From: Tectiglobus sp051009975
GTDB lineage: Bacteria > Pseudomonadota > Alphaproteobacteria > Rhizobiales > Hyphomicrobiaceae
NCBI GenBank assembly: GCA_051009975.1
Contig: JBPCWA010000605.1
Location: 1 to 31,937, forward strand
DNA: 31,937 nucleotides
Direction: 5' to 3'
In this document: piece after piece, positions 8,349-15,010 of the stretch
Position numbering within the stretch: the stretch's first letter is position 1
Layout of the letters: every line of letters begins with the position of its first letter
Program-made: the position numbers and the translations under genes
Notes under the pieces: generated by a model
Databases searched by the model: none
What the model was told of the DNA's origin: nothing
Seen by the model: only the letters and a program-made list of their open reading frames with translations

Positions 8349-9653
8349 TCCAAGCTGGCCAATGAAATTCTCCAAAGACCTCGCAGCATCTGGTGAATGA
8401 GCGAAAGATGCCTTGGCTTTACTGGCTGCCTCAGATGCTTTGGATCGATCACCCAGAACTAGATACGAGCGGATCAAGCGCTGCCAATCTTCAAGATCGC
8501 CGCCATCAGCATAGAGACGGCGCGCCAAACCATCGACCATGCCACGAATGCGTTGCACACGTTGCTCGGGCGCCAACTTCATCAGGTCTTGGCGCGCCTC
8601 TTTTGATGGGTTGGGAACGCGGCCGTCATTTGTCTTGCCGACTGGCTTCGCCTCGCCAGAAGAACGCGAAGAGCTCAAGCCCCCGGAGGGGGCGGGGGTC
8701 CGTGATCGAGCTGAACTCTCCTGCCCGACCGCGGCCGATCCTTCCGATCCGTCCGGAACTGTCTCGATAACGTCATTCGACCGTACCCCTGAGGGTGGCT
8801 TCAATTGCTTGGCATCTAATCCGTTCAGCCGCTCATCAATCATGCCCCGCATTGCGGCCGGAAGATCGTTGCGCGCCGAGAGCTTCCGATAGGCCGCAGC
8901 AGCCGAGTCCGTGTCTCCCTGCTGCTCGTGCCAGACAGACAGCCAAAAATGGGCGGGGAGATAGTCTGCCTTCAACATCAACAACCGTTCGTAGGCGCGC
9001 TTCACATCGCCGGTGACGAGACCATGCGTGGCGCCCAGGACAGATTCAGCGAACTGTGCCAAACGCCGCGGACTTTCCCCGTTGAGCGCGATTGCTCGCT
9101 GGTAGGCATATGCGGCCTTCTCGAATTTCTGGCGCCTCAAATAAACGGGCGCGATAACATCCCAGCCCTTCGCATCGTCGGGCTGTTGCTGCAATCGCGC
9201 TTCAACGCGCGCGATGAGTTCATCTACAGGCAGTTTACTTGGATCGGCCGCTACTCTCGGGGCGTGTGGACGGGCCGGTTGACCAGGAGATCCAAACGCC
9301 AGATAGCCACCCACTGCGCATGAGACGATGATGACGGAAGCCACCGTAGCAACACCGACGTTTGATCGACGACATTGCGATTGATCAAGAGAACCGGCTT
9401 GGTGCGAAGTTTCCTGTTTTGCATCCAGTGCCAAAATGCGGCGCGCCACTTCTACACGTGCTGCTTCTGCCTCTTCAGCGCCAAGAATTCCCCGGTCTAG
9501 ATCCTTGTCAATCTCACCTAATTGATCTTTGTAGACCGCAATGTCTGCCTGTTTGGGGGGCCCTTCGGACGGAGACTGGCCCACCATGGGACGCACAATG
9601 AGGACTACGCCAAGCGCTGTCATTGCCGCACAGATCAGCCAGAATAATACCAT
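8343..9653 (-). CDS. ccmI: c-type cytochrome biogenesis protein CcmI
   Basis: This 436-residue protein fits CcmI (CycH), which holds apocytochrome c during haem attachment on the periplasmic side. It has a membrane helix at residues 3-20, a cytoplasmic loop with the family's YKDQLGEIDKDLDRGILGAEEAEAARVEVARRIL text (about 41-74), a second helix near 98-120 and then periplasmic TPR repeats (KGWDVIAPVYLRRQKFEKAAYAYQRAI and following). A low-complexity Ser/Pro/Gly-rich linker (about 290-345) precedes a C-terminal helical segment. The usual partners ccmE, ccmF and ccmH are not downstream, since creD is convergent with a six-base overlap of coding ends. They must lie elsewhere in the genome. Confidence 0.9.
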   Translation of the reverse strand: MVLFWLICAAMTALGVVLIVRPMVGQSPSEGPPKQADIAVYKDQLGEIDKDLDRGILGAEEAEAARVEVARRILALDAKQETSHQAGSLDQSQCRRSNVGVATVASVIIVSCAVGGYLAFGSPGQPARPHAPRVAADPSKLPVDELIARVEARLQQQPDDAKGWDVIAPVYLRRQKFEKAAYAYQRAIALNGESPRRLAQFAESVLGATHGLVTGDVKRAYERLLMLKADYLPAHFWLSVWHEQQGDTDSAAAAYRKLSARNDLPAAMRGMIDERLNGLDAKQLKPPSGVRSNDVIETVPDGSEGSAAVGQESSARSRTPAPSGGLSSSRSSGEAKPVGKTNDGRVPNPSKEARQDLMKLAPEQRVQRIRGMVDGLARRLYADGGDLEDWQRLIRSYLVLGDRSKASEAASKAKASFAHSPDAARSLENFIGQLGL

Positions 9654-10165
9654 CGTTCACCACATCGCTGCCTTCCAGTGAAATGGCACTTTTGTTTGCT
9701 ACTTCCAAGGTGGCACGAAGCATCGCAAGCTGCAAACATCGGCTCATTAGGGACAATTTCAGTATCCCAGAACTTGTAATTCTCAGCAAGCGTCGGCTGG
9801 CAAAACAATTGAACCAACTCCGATGACCTCCCCCATCATCAGCAAAGCTGATGATATTCCGGAACGGACCTGGGATTGGGGCCAAATTTAACGACAAGGG
9901 TCTGTGGCGGACCGGAACCGAAACCGGAAACACATGAAATCGAAGACCTGATGCGAGCGCTGCACGCCGGCTAACGGTGTAGCGAAAGGTCGCGCCTGCC
10001 GCAGAAGCGTGCTCAATCAATGCTGCAATTGGGCGCTCTATCGTGAGCGCGCGCGTCTTGCTGGTGATTACTCGAGTCACATCCTTGTCTCGTTGGACTC
10101 GTCGGACCAGAATTGTGTGCGTTCACCTAAACTGTATCCGATGACACAAATACCGAGGGCACATC
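9654..10165. other. Intergenic region, no supported gene
   Basis: Half a kilobase between the divergent ccmI and a small membrane protein gene. A 188-codon minus-strand frame (9514-10080) runs through it but overlaps ccmI by 140 bases, has no family resemblance and is rich in Arg, Ser and Cys, so I do not call it. No terminator, tRNA or repeat was seen. Confidence 0.4.
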
Positions 10166-10585
10166 GTGGCACATCTGCTTGGCCGGATCATTCTTGTTCC
10201 ACTAGGCTTTCTGCTGGCTGCAGTCGTTGGCGTATTCGTACTGATCACATTGGGCTCCGAAAAGGTCACGCACGCAATTGAGGGCTCCAATGGTATAGCG
10301 TTCTCCGCGGGTATCGAACTCCTGAGTCAAGCGCTTGTGCTCACGTCCGCGTTAACATTCATCCCATCTGTCCTGCTGATCATTGTCGGAGAAGTGGCGC
10401 GGATTCGGTCAATAATCTACTACGTCGTGGGAGGAGGGCTTTCCCTCGTTTCGATCCCGGTCTTGGCACAGGTTGGCCAAGGTGCCGGTCTCGAAACGCC
10501 GTCAACCGTTATTTGGCAGGTGTTTGCAACGGCCGGCTTTCTTGCCGGCTTCACTTACTGGTTGATTGCTGGTCGCGGCGCATGA
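10166..10585 (+). CDS. Small four-helix membrane protein (paralogue 1)
   Basis: The 139-residue product is almost entirely membrane helices: residues about 4-28 (LGRIILVPLGFLLAAVVGVFVLI), 48-75 (ELLSQALVLTSALTFIPSVLLIIVGEV), 80-100 and 114-135. A short charged loop, EVARIRSIIYYVVGG, links helices two and three. The next gene product shares this plan (EVISIRSLTYYLLAG at the same place, and a similar AYWLISG/TYWLIAG ending), so the two are probably paralogues. GTG is the start, with GAGGG six bases upstream. The function is unknown; I see no transporter or enzyme motif. Confidence 0.72.
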   Translation: MAHLLGRIILVPLGFLLAAVVGVFVLITLGSEKVTHAIEGSNGIAFSAGIELLSQALVLTSALTFIPSVLLIIVGEVARIRSIIYYVVGGGLSLVSIPVLAQVGQGAGLETPSTVIWQVFATAGFLAGFTYWLIAGRGA

Positions 10586-10779
10586 TCAATGAAGATCAGA
10601 CACTGAATAGGTTGCAAAACCGTCGATGGGCTGCGAATACGGACACCTTGAAGCCTTAGGAACGTTGAACTTAGTTGAACGTTGCGGTGCCTTAAGCTTT
10701 CCCATTGGTTCAACGCTGAGACCGATGCACACTGAGCTTGTTTGGATATGGAGCTTGGCCGGACGTTGGTTTGCTTCGA

Positions 10780-10847
10780 TACTGAGTGTACTTTGACACT
10801 GAGTTTACATTGATGCTGAGTTTACTTTAATGCTGAGTTTACTTGGC
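10780..10847 (+). repeat. Four tandem 17-bp repeats spanning the start of the next gene
   Basis: Four imperfect 17-bp units lie head to tail at 10780, 10797, 10814 and 10831, each with a CTGAGTNTAC core. The last unit encodes the first residues of the following protein. The third unit together with the preceding A makes a five-codon mini-frame, ATG CTG AGT TTA CTT TAA, whose stop overlaps the next ATG (TAATG). Confidence 0.85.
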
Positions 10848-11285
10848 AAAGTGTTGCGCATATTAGCGGGCTTCGCGGTGGCAATCGTCGTTGCAAGTAC
10901 GGTCCATGTCATGTTTGTCATCTTTCCGATCGGGCTCAATGAACTGATTGGCACCGACTGGACCAAGTTCAGGACCTGGTTGCTCTGGATTGTTGAAACT
11001 AGTTTGTTCTATGGAGCATTTGCTTTTCTGCCGGCAGCAGCGTTTATTATCGCGAGTGAGGTGATATCTATCCGCAGTCTCACCTATTACCTCCTTGCAG
11101 GCTTAACGATTGCCGTGGGAGGGTTTGCGTACCTTGCTCGAACAAGTGCAGCCGCACCAAGCTTCGTTGTGGCATTCACGGTCGCTGCATTTTTGATCAG
11201 TGGCATTGCAGCCGGTCTGGCCTACTGGCTAATTTCCGGTCAATTTGCCGGCGTCAGGCTATCTGGTAGAAAGACAAAATCATGA
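10830..11285 (+). CDS. Small four-helix membrane protein (paralogue 2)
   Basis: This 151-residue membrane protein parallels the preceding gene product in length, helix positions and in the EVISIRSLTYYLLAG loop and AYWLISG ending. Helices lie at about residues 6-32, 48-75, 80-100 and 112-137; the C-terminus is basic (RLSGRKTKS). The start is unusual: ATG at 10830 lies in the last of four tandem repeats, overlaps the stop of a five-codon mini-frame, and has no recognisable ribosome-binding site, so translation may rely on coupling or on a different start such as GTG at 10851. The function is unknown. Confidence 0.7.
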   Translation: MLSLLGKVLRILAGFAVAIVVASTVHVMFVIFPIGLNELIGTDWTKFRTWLLWIVETSLFYGAFAFLPAAAFIIASEVISIRSLTYYLLAGLTIAVGGFAYLARTSAAAPSFVVAFTVAAFLISGIAAGLAYWLISGQFAGVRLSGRKTKS

Positions 11286-11347
11286 CTACCCCAGATCGCA
11301 ACTTCTACTACTCATAGCTGCTTGTATGAGCTGCTACTTACATCTGT

Positions 11348-11390
11348 CCCCGATTGCTCTCTCGGGGGGCACGCAAAGGTCGCTTTGCGT
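11348..11390 (+). other. Two adjacent stem-loops between genes
   Basis: A six-bp stem (CCCCGA at 11348-11353 with TCGGGG at 11362-11367) is followed directly by a perfect eight-bp stem with a GTCG loop (ACGCAAAG at 11371-11378 with CTTTGCGT at 11383-11390). There is no T-run, so this is not a standard terminator; it may stabilise or delimit the upstream mRNA. Confidence 0.5.
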
Positions 11391-11434
11391 TGAAATAGTG
11401 TCAACGACACGCAGCCATAAAGCTGGAGACGGAC

Positions 11435-12085
11435 GTGCTTCACCTCCAACTACAATTTTGGAACACACTTAGCGAATCGACGGTCGCATACTTGGATGCT
11501 TACGTGTCGGCCATGGAGGCACACGCCAATGCCCAGGCTGCAGCTGTGGCCATGCACTTTGACGCGATAGATGGGTCTTGTGATTCGAGCCACGCCAGAT
11601 CAGACGCTACAACATCCGCGGCCGTGTTTAAAATGCCGGAAGTACCACGATCGGGTAAGTCGTGGTACCGCGCTCCGATCGAAAACCCAACCCTAGCCTT
11701 TTGGGATGCCATGTGGCGACCTTGGCGGACCTATCAGACCCACGATGTCTGGACAAACATGACAGGCATGACGAGCATGGCGCCGCTGAATTGGCTCAGA
11801 AACCTGCAATCCGGCCCTTCCGCATTCGCCTTTGGTTCCATGTCAGAAATGTGGGCAAACGGGTTTCCCACCGCCACTAACGCAGCGTCTCTGTGGCAGT
11901 CTCCATCCGATATGGTCACAATCCGGAGCAAGCGTGCAAGTTCGGTCGGATCTCAGCAATTTGAGCCACCATTCGGATTCGCAGTTGCCACGGTGCGATT
12001 CCCCGATGCGACCGAGGTGACGATGACGGTGCCTGTCGCAGCGCTGCCATTCATGGTGGGTTATCCAAATTGGGCGAAAAAGTAG
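11435..12085 (+). CDS. Hypothetical protein, Ala/Trp-rich, unknown function
   Basis: I do not recognise this 216-residue protein. The N-terminal 45 residues form a likely amphipathic helix rich in alanine (VAYLDAYVSAMEAHANAQAAAVAMHF), somewhat like phasins but too short to assign. The centre is rich in Trp, Met and Pro (FWDAMWRPWRTYQ, WTNMTGMTSMAPLNWLRN). The C-terminus is probably beta-structured (FGFAVATVRFPDATEVTMTVP). No signal peptide or membrane helix is visible. The GTG start has GGAG six bases upstream, which supports a real gene. It follows the two membrane-protein genes in the same direction, 149 bases after the last one. Confidence 0.6.
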   Translation: MLHLQLQFWNTLSESTVAYLDAYVSAMEAHANAQAAAVAMHFDAIDGSCDSSHARSDATTSAAVFKMPEVPRSGKSWYRAPIENPTLAFWDAMWRPWRTYQTHDVWTNMTGMTSMAPLNWLRNLQSGPSAFAFGSMSEMWANGFPTATNAASLWQSPSDMVTIRSKRASSVGSQQFEPPFGFAVATVRFPDATEVTMTVPVAALPFMVGYPNWAKK

Positions 12086-12162
12086 CCGCCGACTCCCAAC
12101 GCTGCACAAATGAATTGACCGGATCCAAGTGCTCGACCAAATTTCTGTCGACGGGCATGTAC

Positions 12163-12190
12163 TTTGCAACATGCGCTTTGCAACATGCGC
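12163..12190 (+). repeat. Tandem duplication of 14 bp
   Basis: The unit TTTGCAACATGCGC occurs twice head to tail between the orphan gene and the enolase-superfamily gene. It looks like a simple slippage duplication; no function is implied. Confidence 0.8.
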
Positions 12191-12283
12191 TTTTCAATAC
12201 GTGCCCGATGCCAACCGCTTATAGCGAGGCGACGATAATCGGATTGGCGAGAGGACGCATCAGATTGTCATAAAGGCCCGGAA

Positions 12284-13393
12284 ATGAAAATCTCGAGCAT
12301 TCAAGCGGCAGCCATCGAAATACCACTAAAACGCAATTTCGGTGGGAGCACCTACGATATTTTGAAGCGCTCAACGATCGTGACAAAGCTGCGTACATCC
12401 GATGGCCTGGAAAGTATAGTTTACAATGGTGACAATCGCACTGATGGACCAGAGATCGTTCGTATAATTGAGCAAGAATTGGCGCCGGCAATCAAGGGAG
12501 ACAGCATTTTTGCTTACGAGCGGACTTGGGCCAAGATGTTCAAATTCAGTATCCCCGTTCGAAATCGCAAGCTTCTGCTTGAAGCCATAGCGTGTGTTGA
12601 TTGCGCTATTTGGGACGCCATCGGAAAAGCAAATCGTCGCTCCATACATGAGCTTTTGGGCGCACACAAAAACGACGTACCTTTAATTTCGATCGGTGGC
12701 TATTACTTCGACGGGCGCCCCCATGATGACATCGCAACTGAAGTGCATGCCTATCAAAGTGCTGGAATGGCAGGGTGCAAGTTCAAAGTTGGCGGTCTTT
12801 CGCCTGAGAAGGACGCGGAGCGTGTCAAGATTGCGCGCTCCGCAGTCACCAGCGACTTCGTTCTCGCCGTCGACGCAAATCGCGGTTGGGAAGCATCGGA
12901 CGCTATCCGGTTCGCGAGACTGGTTGAGCCCTTGGACATTGCTTGGTTCGAAGAACCTTGTCACTGGTACAACGACGTCGCCGCTACCGCACGTGTGCGC
13001 AACGCTACATCGATACCGATCAACTGTGGCCAGTCCGAGATAACGGCACACGGCGTCGGCCGACTAATCCACGGCGATGCCGTAGATATGATCAATGTCG
13101 ACGCGTCTGAGTGCGGCGGCGTTACCGAATGGCGGCGGGCCGCAGCAATGTGCGGCACGTCTAACGTGACGATGACCCATCACGAGGAATCTCAGATAGC
13201 CCTCCACCTTATGTCAGCCATACCTCACGGGCGGTATATTGAGTGCTTTGGTGATCCCGATCGCGATCCGATTTGGCACGGGATGTGGACCAATCGCCCC
13301 CCAGTCAAAGATGGGAAAATGACCGTGCCAAAGGCTGCGGGATTTGGAATTGAGCTCGACCCGGACATGATTGCTAGATTCCGGATTGCTTAA
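12284..13393 (+). CDS. Enolase superfamily enzyme, mandelate racemase type
   Basis: The 369-residue protein has the N-terminal capping domain and C-terminal barrel of the mandelate racemase/muconate lactonizing family. The catalytic residues expected of the mandelate racemase subgroup are visible: the K-x-K pair K166/K168 in GCKFKVGG, metal ligands D197 (VDANRG), E223 (WFEEP) and E252 (CGQSE), D273 (NVDASE) and H299/H300 (MTHHEESQIALHL), which would form the His-Asp dyad. Such enzymes abstract a proton alpha to a carboxylate and usually dehydrate sugar acids or racemise acids; the substrate is not predictable here. The ATG has AAAGG seven bases upstream. The gene is convergent with a small membrane-protein gene 12 bases away and has no catabolic partner genes beside it. 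Confidence 0.88.
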   Translation: MKISSIQAAAIEIPLKRNFGGSTYDILKRSTIVTKLRTSDGLESIVYNGDNRTDGPEIVRIIEQELAPAIKGDSIFAYERTWAKMFKFSIPVRNRKLLLEAIACVDCAIWDAIGKANRRSIHELLGAHKNDVPLISIGGYYFDGRPHDDIATEVHAYQSAGMAGCKFKVGGLSPEKDAERVKIARSAVTSDFVLAVDANRGWEASDAIRFARLVEPLDIAWFEEPCHWYNDVAATARVRNATSIPINCGQSEITAHGVGRLIHGDAVDMINVDASECGGVTEWRRAAAMCGTSNVTMTHHEESQIALHLMSAIPHGRYIECFGDPDRDPIWHGMWTNRPPVKDGKMTVPKAAGFGIELDPDMIARFRIA

Positions 13394-13405
13394 TCGCGCC
13401 CTCGG

Positions 13406-13951
13406 CTATTTTCCGTAGAATGCGCGCATTCGACTCAATCCCGAAAGGATCTCGGCGGGACTGCCTCGAAATGGCTCCAAATTGATCCGCACGACGTTGT
13501 CACGGGACATCGCCCAGGGCAGTTTCATAAGAAGGCGGTGGTACGGAAGGGAGCGCCAGTCGGCGATCAAGGCATTTGGTAATGCCCGCGACAGCTTGAT
13601 ATTCAATTCATTTACTTCAATGCTGCGGACTGCATACGTACTCAGGCCAATCCCGCCTATGGACCGCCACGGTATGATGCCGAAGCCCTCAATGAAGACA
13701 CCATGCTCGCCGGCGCCCAATCGGACCTTGTCGCTTTCGACCAACGGGTAGAAGTAGTATGCCGTCAGTGCAAAAAACAAAGCAAGCGCAAGTACGATCT
13801 CGCTTCCCGAAACAAACCACCCACAGGTGAGAGCGACAGCCGCTGCTAGACACAAGTAGACGCGAAACACACCTTTGCCAGGTGCATATCCTACGGCAAA
13901 CCCCATTCCACCGACTGGCAACCGACCATCGATTGATATTTGACTATCCAT
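13406..13951 (-). CDS. Membrane protein with a PH-like cytoplasmic domain
   Basis: This 181-residue protein has two closely spaced membrane helices (about residues 30-46 and 51-69, the second ending AYYFYPLV) followed by a soluble domain with the text GVFIEGFGIIPWRSIGGIGL. That pattern recalls bacterial PH-like proteins of the STM3941 type, where a membrane hairpin precedes a PH-fold domain. The assignment is by appearance only. The ATG has a GGGAG site four bases upstream. Function unknown. Confidence 0.65.
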   Translation of the reverse strand: MDSQISIDGRLPVGGMGFAVGYAPGKGVFRVYLCLAAAVALTCGWFVSGSEIVLALALFFALTAYYFYPLVESDKVRLGAGEHGVFIEGFGIIPWRSIGGIGLSTYAVRSIEVNELNIKLSRALPNALIADWRSLPYHRLLMKLPWAMSRDNVVRINLEPFRGSPAEILSGLSRMRAFYGK

Positions 13952-14325
13952 ATCACTCCCACTTGCCCCCTTGTCGCTTACTTTGAGACCGTACTGATCA
14001 GCCCGAACTTGGAATTGAACGCCATGTTCACTTTCAACATTTCAACCGGCAGGGAATGACGGATGCATAAGACACACTATAGCCTCGCTGCAATCTCACT
14101 CGGACCTCACTGGCACCTCACTGGGTCCTCACCGTGCCCCTCACTGGGCCCCGCCCCCCCGGGATTTCACCCGCTTCGGGGCTAGCGACTCTGGGTTCAT
14201 GTCGCGCGCACCGTTCATCGCTATCTTCTCTCTGCAGGTCCTTCCAAGTTGATCCATCCGACTAATCTCGCTAACCAATCCTTCTGTACCCAAGTTCCTC
14301 GCTTCGCAGCCGACTACCGCTCCTG
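13952..14325. other. Intergenic region with C-rich tandem repeats
   Basis: No gene is seen. Five imperfect 11-12 bp units of the form CCTCACTGGNN lie at 14094-14150, followed by a run of C and a CCCGGG site. The rest is unremarkable until the redoxin promoter. Confidence 0.5.
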
Positions 14326-14354
14326 TTGGACATTGGCGATGCGGCAGCTATAGT
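14326..14354 (+). promoter_or_regulatory. Sigma-70-type promoter of the selenoredoxin gene
   Basis: TTGGAC at 14326-14331 and TATAGT at 14349-14354 are separated by exactly 17 bases. Transcription would start near 14361, about 23 bases before the redoxin ATG, with the GGGAG ribosome-binding site (14374-14378) between. Confidence 0.72.
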
Positions 14355-14383
14355 GTGGTGGCAATAGATCAGCGGGAGTACTC

Positions 14384-14854
14384 ATGGCTCAAAAACTTGG
14401 TATTGGATCCGCGTTTCCTACCCTGACTGTGAAACGTACTGACGGCGGAACGCTCGATCTGCCGACCGGCTTGACCACAAATTGGAAAGTCATACTTTTC
14501 TACCGCGGTCACTGGTGACCATATTGTCGCCGGCAGTTGGTCGGCTTCGCAGAACAAAAATCCGAACTCGACGCGCTGGACGTCTCCGTCTTCGCGGCAA
14601 GTGTTGATCCCCTCGACAAAGCCAAGGAAGTGGCCGATGAAGTTCATTTCCCGATCGGCTTCGAGCTACCTCGTGAAATCGCCACGCAGTTGGACGCATG
14701 GTGGGAAGACAGACGTCAGATCATCCAGCCCACGCAATTCGTTCTCAATCCCGACAATAACGTGGTGGCTTCCACATACTCGGATGGACCGCTCGGCCGA
14801 ATTGTCGCTGAAGACGTTGTTAGGATGGTCACTTTCCTCAAGTCGAGAACTTAG
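14384..14854 (+). CDS. Selenoprotein redoxin (peroxiredoxin-like), in-frame TGA read as selenocysteine
   Basis: Reading through one TGA (codon 45, 14516-14518) gives a 156-residue AhpC/TSA-type redoxin. The TGA sits in YRGHW-U-PYCRRQL, where relatives have a cysteine in W-C-P-Y-C, so the predicted active site is a selenenylsulfide pair U45/C48. Frame, length and conservation continue normally on both sides (KVILFY before; ASVDPLDKAKEVADEV, WWEDRRQIIQPTQFVL and SDGPLGRI after), which argues against decay. The ATG has a GGGAG site five bases upstream and a good promoter. A stem-loop suited to SelB binding follows the TGA, selD is the next gene, and a terminator follows the stop. Likely role: thiol/selenol-dependent reduction of peroxides or disulfides in the cytoplasm. 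An ordinary gene finder would start it at an internal GTG (14537) and lose the active site. Confidence 0.88.
14516..14545 (+). promoter_or_regulatory. UGA-Sec codon with candidate bacterial SECIS hairpin
   Basis: After the TGA at 14516-14518, GCCGGC (14529-14534) can pair with GTCGGC (14540-14545), a six-bp stem including one G-U pair, closing a five-base AGTTG loop. The G in second loop position followed by U matches what SelB recognises in the E. coli fdhF element. The loop G is 20 bases from the TGA, inside the range known for bacterial elements. Folding was done by eye. Confidence 0.72.
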
Positions 14855-14899
14855 TTTTACAAAAAGGCAGCAGTGCCAACACAAGCGTTCAGCCATTAA

Positions 14900-14931
14900 G
14901 GGTAGTCCGGCCGAGATCGGACTGCCCTTTT
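14900..14931 (+). terminator. Rho-independent terminator after the selenoredoxin gene
   Basis: A ten-bp stem (GGGTAGTCCG with CGGACTGCCC, one T-G pair) closes an eight-base loop and is followed by TTTT. It lies between the redoxin stop and selD, so the two genes probably have separate transcripts. Confidence 0.85.
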
Positions 14932-15010
14932 CTGTTGGGAAATCTCCAGTCTCTTGCGAGTTCTCCAGCTGACCACTCGCACGACCCAACCTTGGCAGGC
15001 AGGCCACCTT

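Noticed and set aside
9514..10080. 188-codon minus-strand frame
   Set aside because: It overlaps ccmI by 140 bases, has no family likeness or ribosome-binding site that I can see, and an atypical composition.
14384..14518. Redoxin gene as an ordinary nonsense-mutated pseudogene
   Set aside because: The TGA sits precisely at the catalytic Cys position, both flanks are intact, a hairpin follows and selD is adjacent; a chance nonsense mutation there is far less likely than Sec.
14954..15010. TTG start for selD
   Set aside because: The 19 extra residues are not family-like and the ATG at 15011 leads directly into the FAD-binding segment.
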